DNA of 64,000 nucleotides from Leishmania infantum JPCM5 (Eukaryota; Euglenozoa; Kinetoplastea; Trypanosomatida; Trypanosomatidae). Every line of letters starts with the position of its first letter. The first letter of the stretch is position 1. Shown piece by piece: positions 40,629-50,192 of this stretch. The translations under genes were made by a program, and so were the position numbers. Below the pieces are notes generated by a model, which was not told the DNA's origin, searched no databases, and saw only the letters and a list, made by a program, of their open reading frames with translations. The stretch lies in assembly GCF_000002875.2 (NCBI RefSeq), contig NC_009416.2:627501-691500 (forward strand). The letters are read 5' to 3'.

Positions 40629-43151
40629 TCAGGCAGCCCACGTCTCCGCAGCAAGTCGACCACCCCGCATAGTAGCAACGCTCACAGTCCGTCCACGCTC
40701 TTCCTCGCCGGCGTGCACTGGCGGAGAGTAAAGCTGCTTATACATGTCGGGCATTTGCGTGCTGCGCCGCGATGATAATCCGCTCGGCGACGGCAAGTTC
40801 GATAGCATGCGCTGGATCGGATGCCGGATGCTCGGCTTCATCGGCGTGCGTACTCTGACGCTGTGGCGGGCACTGGGGCCAGTCGTGGGGCTGGACCCCG
40901 ACCCGACAGATGTGCTCGTGCCGACACTCGTGTCGCGGGCATCCGTCGCCTCAGTCATCACGCGCCTCTCTTCCATTGGAATTTCCAGCAGCAGTGTAGC
41001 GGCGGAAGCCGGGGAAGCACGCTCCAGCAGGCGCTCCGCTGCGGATGCTAGCTCAATAAAGTCGCACGCAAACAGAGCGTGCTCCGAGGTGTGGCGCAGT
41101 GTCTGAAAGAGCGGCGTGTGACGCAGCCGCACAAAGGACGCCAGGATCGACGCGAGCTGGTCTTGCTGGTCACGGAACTGGTGCTGCAGCGCCGTGTCTG
41201 CGTCGCTTCGCCTATTCGTCGGCGGTGTCGAAAGCTCATAGGCTCCTGCCTGGGCGACTCCCGTGGCGCCGGGAGGTGTCCGCAGCTCCCCCGTACCCGG
41301 CTCTGGAAATTGTGTAGCCGCGCCGCGCAGGCGAAGGTCGCTGTACTTTTTGATGTGTGCCGCAATGAAGGAGAGAAAGCGGGAGGTGCACCCGACCTCC
41401 TCGTCGTCCATCCACGACCTCTCCTCCTCATCGTCTGTGAGAGCAACTGATGTCGAAGAAAGCGACGAGGAGGGCGGCAGCACATGCGGCAAATCGCCCA
41501 CCTCTCCCTTGCTCGCCACCGCTGACTTGCGAGCCCGTCGCGAGGCGGACCCCAATGGCCCCTCGACGTACGCTACAGTGGAGCCCTTCCACTCAAAGTG
41601 GAACTCAGGGTCGATCGCCGTGCTATGCTGAAGAAGATGCAGCACTTCCCGAGGAAGGCTGGGGATGGGATTTTGCTCTGCCGACTTGTTCGCCATCGCC
41701 ACCGTCTCCTCAACAAGGTTGCCTTCGGTGAGAGCGTTCGCCATCATCCGGTCCACCAGCTGCGCGACAGTGGCAGCGCTGCAGCGGTCACGCGACGTCA
41801 GAGATGTACGTACACTCAAAGGCAACTCGGAGAGGTAAGTGTACAGGCACATCCATGCTCGCTCATTCCACTCCTCCTGTGCCAGGTCGTCCACGAGGAG
41901 TCGCAGCTGCCGCTCCAGTTGCCGCAGGAAGTACCGCGGGATCACAACCGACTCTGCCTTGTCGCCCACAGGGGGCTGAGTGTGTTCGCACGCGCGCTTC
42001 TCTGCGTGCACTGCCCCTCCGGTTGATGCCGCGCCGTCGTGCAACGGCGTCCACCCCAAGTCGGCACAATGGATCAGCATGGAGTCGCTCACGTTCTCGC
42101 CGGTAGGCATGATCGGACTCATCATCGCCGCCGCCAGCCACCGATCTGGCGTCGCGCTTGCCGCTGATTTGATAGCGTCTTGCATTGCGCTTGTCTCCGT
42201 CTGCGTGCCGCGGTCTTCGCAAAACCACCGCGGGTCCGTCTGCGCCGTGGAAGCACGGATGCTGGGAGAGCTCGGCTGTGCCTTTGTTGCCGCCGGTGCA
42301 GCTGCTGCAGCTGCAACCCTCACCGGCTTCGCGGTGCCCGTGGCTGGCTGCGGTGAAGTGTTGCGGTCCGCTTCCTCCTTGCGGCCCCTGTCGGTACCCT
42401 CAAAGCATACACGCGAAGACTCGACAACCGCTGGTGACGCGAGCCAAGGCGTCATCGCCTCAGCCACCTTCGCTGCCTCAGAGGGTACCTTCTCCGTGCC
42501 TACCGTCGTCGCCGTCGCCGGCGCCGGGGACGGAGCTTGGCTCCCCACAGTGGCCGCGTTCGAGGCGCTTCGGTAGTACGCGCCATCCTCCACGCTGCCG
42601 CTGCCACCGTTCACACGGTACCCAGAACTCGAGACGCCGCGGCGGGGAGCGTGGATGCCAGCGAGGTCGCTGTGCCCTGGATCCTGCAGTGCGCTGGCCG
42701 TGCCCAGTGCCTTTTTGTGTTGCGCAACTGCCTCTACCGTTAGCTTCGGCGGTGGAGTCGCGTCCGAGCTCTCGATACGAGATGTGGCAGCTTCCGCCCA
42801 CACGCCGCCGTTTCGAGGGTGAGAGTGGTGTCGATGCGAGTGTGCTTGCGACAACTCACGGCTCTTCGCAGCGTGGATGCGATCGATTGCTGTGGCCGTC
42901 GTGGGCGCGGCACTGTTGTGTGCGTGGCTCATGTGTGCCACGCGAGGCCGGCTCGAGCTGCGGCTGCGAGCGCCAGCCGCGCCGTGGCTTGCCGAGCGGG
43001 TCACGGTGCCTGCACGCGACACCGACAAGGCGGCGCGGCGTCGATGACGTGAGGGTGTGGTTGCCTTTTGAAGCACCAATACCGTTCCAAGGAGTAATGT
43101 AGCGCAGGAGACGAAGACAATCGTCTCCTTGTACTTGGATAGCGACTGCAT
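40629..43151 (-). CDS. Membrane-anchored hypothetical protein with LC8-type motifs, 840 aa
   Basis: I do not recognise a family. The ATG at 43151 opens with a short charged stretch, then one hydrophobic segment (IVFVSCATLLLGTVLVL, about residues 11-27), then basic RHRRR. This looks like a signal anchor or outer-membrane tail-type anchor at the N-terminus. Most of the next about 300 residues are disordered, rich in Ala/Ser/Thr/His. Two adjacent motifs, STAQTD and DRGTQTE, about 15 residues apart near residue 320, fit the TQT-type signature bound by dynein light chain LC8. A helical, ordered-looking region follows (around YFLRQLERQLRLLVDDLAQEEW and later LASILASFVRLRHTPLFQTLRH). The tail is Ser/Arg-rich. 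A membrane adaptor to dynein or another LC8 complex is a hypothesis only. Confidence 0.85.
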   Translation of the reverse strand: MQSLSKYKETIVFVSCATLLLGTVLVLQKATTPSRHRRRAALSVSRAGTVTRSASHGAAGARSRSSSRPRVAHMSHAHNSAAPTTATAIDRIHAAKSRELSQAHSHRHHSHPRNGGVWAEAATSRIESSDATPPPKLTVEAVAQHKKALGTASALQDPGHSDLAGIHAPRRGVSSSGYRVNGGSGSVEDGAYYRSASNAATVGSQAPSPAPATATTVGTEKVPSEAAKVAEAMTPWLASPAVVESSRVCFEGTDRGRKEEADRNTSPQPATGTAKPVRVAAAAAAPAATKAQPSSPSIRASTAQTDPRWFCEDRGTQTETSAMQDAIKSAASATPDRWLAAAMMSPIMPTGENVSDSMLIHCADLGWTPLHDGAASTGGAVHAEKRACEHTQPPVGDKAESVVIPRYFLRQLERQLRLLVDDLAQEEWNERAWMCLYTYLSELPLSVRTSLTSRDRCSAATVAQLVDRMMANALTEGNLVEETVAMANKSAEQNPIPSLPREVLHLLQHSTAIDPEFHFEWKGSTVAYVEGPLGSASRRARKSAVASKGEVGDLPHVLPPSSSLSSTSVALTDDEEERSWMDDEEVGCTSRFLSFIAAHIKKYSDLRLRGAATQFPEPGTGELRTPPGATGVAQAGAYELSTPPTNRRSDADTALQHQFRDQQDQLASILASFVRLRHTPLFQTLRHTSEHALFACDFIELASAAERLLERASPASAATLLLEIPMEERRVMTEATDARDTSVGTSTSVGSGSSPTTGPSARHSVRVRTPMKPSIRHPIQRMLSNLPSPSGLSSRRSTQMPDMYKQLYSPPVHAGEEERGRTVSVATMRGGRLAAETWAA

Positions 43152-44478
43152 TGCTTTGCCTGAGGAAACAGGATAAGGAGAATGGCCGCACTCGCGACAC
43201 GCAGTCACAGAGGACGCGCGAAAAACAGCAACGGCGATGAATCTGCAGCGATGGGAAAGAGAGAGAGAGAGCGGTACGCTCTGTGTTTGATCTATGGTGT
43301 CCCCTCTCACAAGTTATGGTCGATCGAAGATCCGGGCAGCTCTATGATTTGGTAACCGCTTTCTATGCATGACCCTCCAGCCCGCCGCTCCCCTTGCCAC
43401 CGAGTCGCACCTTGTCCTCGTGCACGGTTCTAGGAGGAGGCGCCCAAGCAGAGGAGCAGCTGGCCTCTAAACGGTCCGATCCCCGACTCTTGCGGAGTTG
43501 TAAACAATCTCCGCCTTGGGTGGGAGCCCAAGCTCGGCAATATCAGCTACACGAAACAGATGCACGAAGAAGGTTTCGAGCCGGCAATGCGGTCACGCGT
43601 CCCCTCTCTTGACGGGATACGTGAAGAGTGCTTGTGTCGCTGACGAATGATGTGGCGATAAGGAGAGAGCAGGAGAGTGCTTCACAGAGGACAAAGCCTC
43701 TACGCGCCTGTATCACCGCTTGATTAGGCGGACAGGAACCGGAAGGTGGAGAGCAGCGACTCACTAAAGCCCCGTCGTCGTCGTTGTGTGTGTGTGTGTG
43801 TTTAGGTGTGCAACCTGGTAGATGCTCAGAAGACACGACAAAAAAAAAAAGGATGTTACCGCTCAATCCAGCTCAGGGACTGCCGTCTTATGTTCCTCGG
43901 TTCCTCTACCAGTTGCGCATTGACGATAGTAACGAAACCACATCAAGTGAGAAAGGAAGCGAGAGAGAGCGAGAGTGAGGGCAATTCGGTAAATGGGAAG
44001 GCGCTGCCATCGCATGCAAGGTTGAGAAGAAGGTGACGACAGTGACGGCGAAGATAGTTGTCGCGCTCGAAAGGCCCGTTGTGCGCGCGCTTGATTGCAC
44101 AATGCGAAAGAGTAGATGCTGTTGAGAGACACCAGGCAAACGCACTCACAGTTGCAATCATGGGCGTAGACGTGCAGTGGACAGATGAAGGGGACGGGGC
44201 GCAAAGGTCAGGGTGTCCGTTTGGTCATCAGTGGCCTTATGAGCACGCACCACTCCGTGTACGTGCACCGGTTAGGAAGCAGAGCCACGCCTCAGTTGCA
44301 CGAGAGGATGAGCGGGACAGCCCCACAGCCCCTTATCACCGGGACGCTGATTTCGTTTTTCGAGATGTGTGGATTAGAATAATCTGTGAGGCAAACACAT
44401 ATGCATGCGCGCATTAGAGAAGCAGTGAAGGCCATGCGACATCGCACCGTACAACACCTCCACTTCTCTCCTCTTCGC
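43152..44478. other. Spacer between the double-SpoU gene and the LC8-motif gene
   Basis: No credible ORF was found. A GAGA run near 43255-43271 (polypyrimidine on the minus strand) is a likely splice signal for the LC8-motif gene. A TG run lies near 43785-43801 and an A-run near 43841-43850. The GC-rich segment 43370-43620 shows no tRNA cloverleaf and no clear SIDER match. Confidence 0.55.
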
Positions 44479-46494
44479 TCAGAGAGCGGCTAAGCGCGGG
44501 TGCATCACAGCGGACAGTCGCTGCAGCGCCACGCCGCTTGCCACCTGCGACGGTAGACCGCGGTGGCCGTTCCCTCCACGACCACGGCCATCGCCGGCAT
44601 CTCCTCCGTGCTCGCAGAAGTGAGCTCCTTCGGGAAGAACCGTGAGGACGCCCGTGCACAACCCCATCAGCCCAGGATGCGGCAGTCTGCCCTCCTGGGG
44701 AACGAGTAGTACCAAACCGCCATCACTCGCCTCTCGCAGGCTCGACTCGCTATCACAGAGGGAGTGGGCCTGCCCGTTAGCTTTCAAACGTCGAAACGCC
44801 TGCAAAGACGCATGCGACGATGCGGCCGCGCCCACCTCACAGCCATGGCACGGCCGCTGCCCATCGAAGGTCGCTTCATACAGGAAGTCGTGTCCGCAAT
44901 CGAGCAGCCACCAGTTTCGGGGTGCATTGAGTCCGTATGCCTCCTCTACCCTGGCGTGCATCTCCGCCGCCCAGTCACCTGGGGCGCTGTCCGACATTGC
45001 ATCGCTCGTTGACGGAATTGATGGTGAATCGGGTAGAGCACCGAGGTGCACCGGCGGGGTGTAGTGGTAGGAGCCGACGGCGCCGACGACATTGATCTTG
45101 CGTCGACCGACATAGAAAATGTAGTCGACGAGGAAGGCGTTGGCGCTTCGAATGAGCCCGCCAAAGTTGCGCTGGTCATACTCGTTCTCATAAAAGACAG
45201 AAAGACCAAAGTAGGAGGCTGCCAACGGCGAGGACGCGCTCGCATCTGCGTTTGGTTGTCGAGAAGAGTCAGCCGCTTGAGGACTGCCGCTGTACCGCAG
45301 CAACGCCTGCCGGTAAGCGCGCAGTTGGTGCTGTATTTCTTCAGAATCGCGCAGGTAGAAGGCTGGATGGAGGGGACGCTGGTCCACGCGAGGGGTCGTG
45401 TTCACATGGGCGTCGCCGACTGATTTCGTTGGCCCAGAAGACGTTGCGTCCATGAACGCTGACGCGCTTCCACTCCCGCCGGTCACAGGAGCTGGAAGGG
45501 CCTTGGAGAAAAAGGCCTGATACTCGTGTAGACGGCGCCGCAGCTCGTCGAGAGCGTCGTAAGAGGAGGCGCCATCAGCCGGTGAGCCATCAACAGCTGA
45601 GCACGAGAAAGAGCCTGCGGGGTAGATCTCGCGCGCCTCTGGACATGCTGCGTCCATGTAGCAGTAGAATAGCGCTATACCCAAGGATGTGGCCACGTTG
45701 AGGGAGCTGGTGGTGCCATACTGAGGAACGTAGACCACCATATCCGCGACAGGCGCCGGCGTTGGCCGGGGGATGCCAGCAAGTGCAGCGGTGCGGGTAC
45801 GATCGCAGAGAGGCACCTGCGTCGTGTCGTCCTTGGCCCGCAAGAGGCTCCGTCGGACGCCCCAGTTTTCGTGTCCCACAACGAGACGAATGCATCCACC
45901 CTTCTGAGTCGCGGCAATGGGGAGGCGCGTGCGCATGATGCTCCGTGCACCGTCGGCAAAGTTCTCAAGCGCCACTAAAGGAGACGCATTAGGCGCTGCA
46001 GCCGCGGTTTCGCCGTCGTCGCAAGACGGGTGAGAGACGGGTGAAAAGTAGTCCTCCTCGCCGAACAGGGCGATGCCGTCGAACGGAGATGCACACGCTG
46101 TGCCAGAACCGCCGCAGCCAGATGGGCCCGGCTCCGTTTCGGCATAACCGACGGCTGTGGAGTTGGAAAAGACATCCTTCTGCATCTCGTGGGCAGATGA
46201 GCACCTGGGGACGGCCTCTCGCACCTGCACATGCTCAATCGCCTTCCACGAGGCTGCCGTCAAAAATGTTGGCGGCGACGCCGTTTGAAAGTACAGACAT
46301 GTGCGTATGCTATTCGTGGCGTTAAAGGCGCTGTGGCATCCTTCCAGACCCACTTGGGCGCGCGTCAGTGCGCCGCCGAGGTCGGCCCATTTTGGCAGGC
46401 GCCGCGACCATCTCGTGAGCGGGTTGGTGGCGAGCGGGATCGGGTTCCTGGGCGGATGCAGAGTCTGCTTCTGCAGCCGCACGGATCGCCGCAT
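44479..46494 (-). CDS. Double SpoU/TrmH-like (SPOUT) RNA methyltransferase
   Basis: SpoU/TrmH enzymes transfer a methyl group from SAM to a ribose 2'-OH of tRNA or rRNA. This 671-residue protein contains SpoU motifs twice. First half: a weak motif 1 with Asn58 and Arg64 (NATNSIRT), motif 2 VVGHENWGV (205-213, Glu209) and a strong motif 3 VPQYGTTSSLNVATSLGIAL with Ser264 and Asn266. Second half: a strong motif 1 RNFGGLIRSANAF (Asn443, Arg449), motif 2 LVPQEGRLP (Glu601), and a decayed motif 3 LPSQVASGVAL in which the Ser-Leu-Asn is Pro-Ser-Gln (648-650). The N-x5-R spacing of motif 1 is identical in both. The ATG at 46494 follows a (TG)13 tract and two possible AG acceptors, and gives an Arg-rich, acid-free N-terminus typical of mitochondrial import. 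A mitochondrial rRNA or tRNA target is plausible. Confidence 0.82.
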   Translation of the reverse strand: MRRSVRLQKQTLHPPRNPIPLATNPLTRWSRRLPKWADLGGALTRAQVGLEGCHSAFNATNSIRTCLYFQTASPPTFLTAASWKAIEHVQVREAVPRCSSAHEMQKDVFSNSTAVGYAETEPGPSGCGGSGTACASPFDGIALFGEEDYFSPVSHPSCDDGETAAAAPNASPLVALENFADGARSIMRTRLPIAATQKGGCIRLVVGHENWGVRRSLLRAKDDTTQVPLCDRTRTAALAGIPRPTPAPVADMVVYVPQYGTTSSLNVATSLGIALFYCYMDAACPEAREIYPAGSFSCSAVDGSPADGASSYDALDELRRRLHEYQAFFSKALPAPVTGGSGSASAFMDATSSGPTKSVGDAHVNTTPRVDQRPLHPAFYLRDSEEIQHQLRAYRQALLRYSGSPQAADSSRQPNADASASSPLAASYFGLSVFYENEYDQRNFGGLIRSANAFLVDYIFYVGRRKINVVGAVGSYHYTPPVHLGALPDSPSIPSTSDAMSDSAPGDWAAEMHARVEEAYGLNAPRNWWLLDCGHDFLYEATFDGQRPCHGCEVGAAASSHASLQAFRRLKANGQAHSLCDSESSLREASDGGLVLLVPQEGRLPHPGLMGLCTGVLTVLPEGAHFCEHGGDAGDGRGRGGNGHRGLPSQVASGVALQRLSAVMHPRLAAL

Positions 46495-48011
46495 TTGGTC
46501 AGACAGCAACTGCCGTGACGCTGAGTGTGTCGCGGAAACGCATATTGCATTGTGTGTGTGTGTGTGTGTGTGTGTGGTGGTGGTGCGCAGTGAAGCGAAC
46601 AACAGGAGAAGTGGATCAATATGACGGTGGGAAGACGACCTGGACGAGCCTTTTAAGAGCGATCAAAGAGAGGAGAGTCCGTCAACCAAAGTACAGTCCA
46701 CTCACGCGAACTCACCAGACCGAGCTGACGCTTGCGTTGTGCGAGTCGGTTAGCCGTGGCGAGTTTTAGGGGGTCACTTTGCTTGCTTGCCACATTCCTT
46801 ACCGCCTTGCGTGCTCGCTCCTACGGCAGTCCGGCAGCACCACATACTTCTCCCGCGGTGGTTCGCCTTGCTGCTCAGACTACAGCAGAAGCTGCATCAG
46901 CGGAAGGCAAACACGGCACATGCGCATCTCGCGTCATCCGCTGCCCGAACAAACCACGATCAACCGCGACACACACACGGAATCCTTCACTGCCTATAAA
47001 TGGCCCGGCTCGCCTCCCTTGAGCTAATGGTTTTTTTTTATTCGTGAACCCCTCATACTCCTCTGTCTACTGCTCACGCCACGAGTACCAAAGGCACGCA
47101 AGCAGCAATAAGAGGATGGTGCAGCAAGCGATCAAGAGCAGGCGCGCCTTGTCGTCGCTCGAGGTTCACCTTTGCTGCAAAAAAAAAAACATCGTGCGAG
47201 GTGGACAGATTCGGTGTTGTGTCGCACGCTTGAACTGCGTGCAAAGTCGGCTGTCACGGTAGGCAGCCCCCCACCTCAAGCCAAGGGACGGATATCGACG
47301 GAGGCCATCAGAGTTGATGAAGAGAGAGGTTCCGCAACGAGTGCTGTTCTCAACAGCAAACCACGAAAAGAAGAAAGACCGCGCTGGTGTGTGCCCATGC
47401 GAAGCGGCTGTGCGTATGCCGTTGTGGGTCGTTTGCCCACAGGCTGCTCACTTCTCAAAGTCTCGACTCTGGCGTCATGCAATGTGTATCTGCTGCGACA
47501 AGCCATTTAGGCCTTACCGCCAGTGTGCAAAACGTGGTGGAAGGGAGGAAGGGCAGCGTGGTTGGGTGCAGCGGTGCGGTGCAGAGGCCCTTCGCTCATG
47601 GCTTTTTTTTTCGTTGCTAGTAGCGTTTTCCTTTTGGTTCAACTTGTGTCGTGCGTGTGCTTCTGCTAGGCTGGAAAAAGGCCGACGACTTTTACAGAGA
47701 GGGAGAGACACGCACGTCATGCACGGCTTTCGTTGACCGCTAGCTCATCATAAACGCCCGCCGACCCAGTCCCGCGCACAGCGACATTCACCACGACACC
47801 GATTCGTAAGTGGCACGCGCAAGGCGCACATATTCTCTATGGTACCTTTCCATCACATTTTCCTCGATAAACCGGCGAAAACAAGATACGAAAGCAGGCG
47901 TAGTCTGTCAGACTCCAGTGAGAGTTGACGGGCAAGGAGGGGTGCACGCCGCGGAGAGCGACCGCGCGCTTCTGCAGTGCCTGCCCACGTTCCCTTCCCT
48001 TTGCCAAGGAT
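46495..48011. other. Spacer between the Pol alpha B gene and the double-SpoU gene
   Basis: No credible ORF was found. A (TG)13 microsatellite at 46551-46576 reads as CA on the minus strand just upstream of the SpoU ATG. T-runs lie near 47031-47039 and 47602-47610, and an A-run near 47180-47189. Confidence 0.55.
46551..46576. repeat. (TG)13 microsatellite
   Basis: Thirteen TG units about 60 nt upstream of the ATG at 46494. Read in the transcript direction as CA repeats, they may stand in for a polypyrimidine tract, since AG dinucleotides follow at about 46522 and 46510. Confidence 0.85.
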
Positions 48012-50192
48012 CTATGCGCTGTAGATGTGCAGGACACCGCACGCGACGCCGTTTGTGGAAGTGGCGCCGCGCCGCAACACGAGGTCCGTATTCGGAATCG
48101 TCACCTCTGCCACGCGGAGCTCAAATTTTGGCGACGAGCGCGTCGACCAAATCTCCTGGTTCACCACCAGGACGCCAGAGGCGCTTTCCGCGCAGTCGAT
48201 GTCGGCGCCGTCGACCTCCTCGCTTTGGTGCGTGACGGTAGCAAACTGTGGGCGGGTAGAGGGGAGGAACATAATGTGAGGCAGGTACTCCATCTTCGAT
48301 GAGGCCGTCGGCGTTGATGCAGCCAACGGGCTGCCAGGTGCGGTCGCCGCATCCCCCTCCTCATTGTCACCGGCTGCATCCTCCAGCTTCACCCGCTTCA
48401 CCTTGTGCTGCAGCGACCCCGCCAGGTCGGTGGACGGCTGTTCCGCGACATTAAACACAGCCTCCCAACCACGTGAGGAGCTGGCGCTCGGCGTACTCAT
48501 GGTGGCATCACCGCCGTCGGCATCGCCACGGCGACTGTCGTTTGCAGCAGAGCGGCCTGTCAACGCAGCAGCAGCCGGCGTGATCTCGAGCAGCTCGTTC
48601 TGCGACGGCACGTAGTCCATTCGCAAGTGAGGGAGATGCTTTAGATCTGCCGTCATCACAGGTATACTGTAGAGCGGGACATACAGGCGGCCGTTCACCA
48701 AGGTCTCTACGACACGTCGCAGGCTACCCTCGGCGGTCGGCCACCGCTCCACCATGCGCTCACGCATGTCGCCCACGACATCCTCGTTGCATACGCTGAT
48801 GTGCACCCCATTAACCGACAGCCGACACGGGTTCGAGCGAATGAGGATGTCGTCTGTGTCCGCGATCGCGTACATGGTGGTGGGCAGCACAGGGATTTGG
48901 GTGACGTCACCCCTGTGCGACACGAGCAGCACCTTCATGTGTGGCAGAAGCGGCCGCGTAGAGTAGTAATTCTTCAGCGTCTCCTCCAACGTGTCCACAA
49001 AACTCTCCATCACCTCGTTGAAGGTGGCGCCTAGCGACGGCAGCAACTCGCGCTCAAAGTCGCTGGCGAAGGGGAGAATAAAAGGGCCACCAATAATCAG
49101 CACATCCGCGCCGCGGTGCAGCGCTTGGGTGGTCACCGTGCGCAGCAGCCCCGACACGTCGCGCCGTGGGAACGGCCCACTGCAAAAGTGGATGCGCACG
49201 CCAGCGCCGCTGCCATCGGCGAGGGCGCCGGCACCCGAAGTTGATGTCACGGCCGCAGACAGCAGTGGCCGGTCCACTCGCCATGGCAACGTCGGCCGCG
49301 ATGGCAGGACGAACTCGCGCACCAGTACGCCCGTGAGAACGCCGCGGGCACTGCGCTGAAACGGGTCGCCGATGATGCCGACAGCCATACCGGGATGAAG
49401 GCCTGTAAACCATGAAGCCTGTCGCGTGTAGAGCGAAAGGCGAGTGCCATCACAGGCCGCCGCCTCCTCGTCAGCCTCGGCGGCCGTCCCTGGCGTTTCC
49501 TCCCCGGCCTCACCAATCGCCGATGTCGTTGCCACCCCTGTGGAGGACCGGGCGGTGCTGCTCTCCATCCTACCTGAGGCTCGCGCGCAGAAGCCGGCGT
49601 GCGATGCATCTTGCAGGAGAGCAAACGACGCGTCTGCCGTTCGATCCGCCTGCGCCAATGCCTGCAGAGCACGAACGTAGCACTCGTCGTCATCCACGTC
49701 CCGCACCACGTAGAACTCCCACGGTGCTTGCTGGGTGACCGCACTCACCGCCGACGCATCCTGCACTCGCGTCAGGATGCCAACAGCACGGAGCAATGAC
49801 CCGCCGGAGGCAAGCGGCGCACCTCCTGCCAGAGGGACCATTCCGTCAGCATCATCATCATCTTCCAGCTCTGACTTCACCACTGTACCCCGGCAGCTGC
49901 CTTCCTGCTGTGTCTTCGCGAGCCCTCGCCAGAGAGGCACGCGGTGTAGCATCTCCTTGTAGTAGTCGATCACGTGCCTTCGAATCGTCGGCGCGGACTT
50001 GTCTTGGAGGCCGCAGTAGGAGGAGCTCCTGAAGTTGGCGGTGTTGCGTGCCTCCACCGTGACAAGGGCAGAGCTGCCAGCGCTGCGCTGCTGTGGCATA
50101 AGCAGTGGCTTCTCCAGCCGCGCTGGCGGGTGCTCGAGACCGAGAAGAAGATTCAAGTTGGCCGCAGCCTTCCAGTTGCCCTCCACTTGCAT
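48012..50192 (-). CDS. POLA2: DNA polymerase alpha-primase subunit B
   Basis: The regulatory B subunit of DNA polymerase alpha-primase, which links the primer-making polymerase to the replisome. At 726 residues it is a little longer than usual. The OB-fold part contains LHPGMAVGIIGDPFQRSARG. The inactive phosphoesterase-like part carries ADVLIIGGPFILPF, then a loop replacing the metal-binding His, VLLVSHRGDVTQIPVLPT, IRSNPCRLSVNGVHISVCNE, and RLYVPLYSIPVM with YVPSQNELLEI after it. These match the classic B-subunit order, including the NP-C and N-G-V blocks. The C-terminus ends with GVLVVNQEIW and a beta strand. The ATG at 50192 is the first after a minus-strand polypyrimidine tract (50261-50246) and CAG (AG at 50215-50214); upstream hydrophobic frame sequence is therefore leader. 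The N-terminal third is variable. Confidence 0.9.
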   Translation of the reverse strand: MQVEGNWKAAANLNLLLGLEHPPARLEKPLLMPQQRSAGSSALVTVEARNTANFRSSSYCGLQDKSAPTIRRHVIDYYKEMLHRVPLWRGLAKTQQEGSCRGTVVKSELEDDDDADGMVPLAGGAPLASGGSLLRAVGILTRVQDASAVSAVTQQAPWEFYVVRDVDDDECYVRALQALAQADRTADASFALLQDASHAGFCARASGRMESSTARSSTGVATTSAIGEAGEETPGTAAEADEEAAACDGTRLSLYTRQASWFTGLHPGMAVGIIGDPFQRSARGVLTGVLVREFVLPSRPTLPWRVDRPLLSAAVTSTSGAGALADGSGAGVRIHFCSGPFPRRDVSGLLRTVTTQALHRGADVLIIGGPFILPFASDFERELLPSLGATFNEVMESFVDTLEETLKNYYSTRPLLPHMKVLLVSHRGDVTQIPVLPTTMYAIADTDDILIRSNPCRLSVNGVHISVCNEDVVGDMRERMVERWPTAEGSLRRVVETLVNGRLYVPLYSIPVMTADLKHLPHLRMDYVPSQNELLEITPAAAALTGRSAANDSRRGDADGGDATMSTPSASSSRGWEAVFNVAEQPSTDLAGSLQHKVKRVKLEDAAGDNEEGDAATAPGSPLAASTPTASSKMEYLPHIMFLPSTRPQFATVTHQSEEVDGADIDCAESASGVLVVNQEIWSTRSSPKFELRVAEVTIPNTDLVLRRGATSTNGVACGVLHIYSA

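Noticed and set aside
43440..43620. Possible tRNA-like sequence near a GGTTTCGAG block
   Set aside because: The T-arm-like block has an extra base, and no matching acceptor, D-arm or anticodon arms could be drawn.
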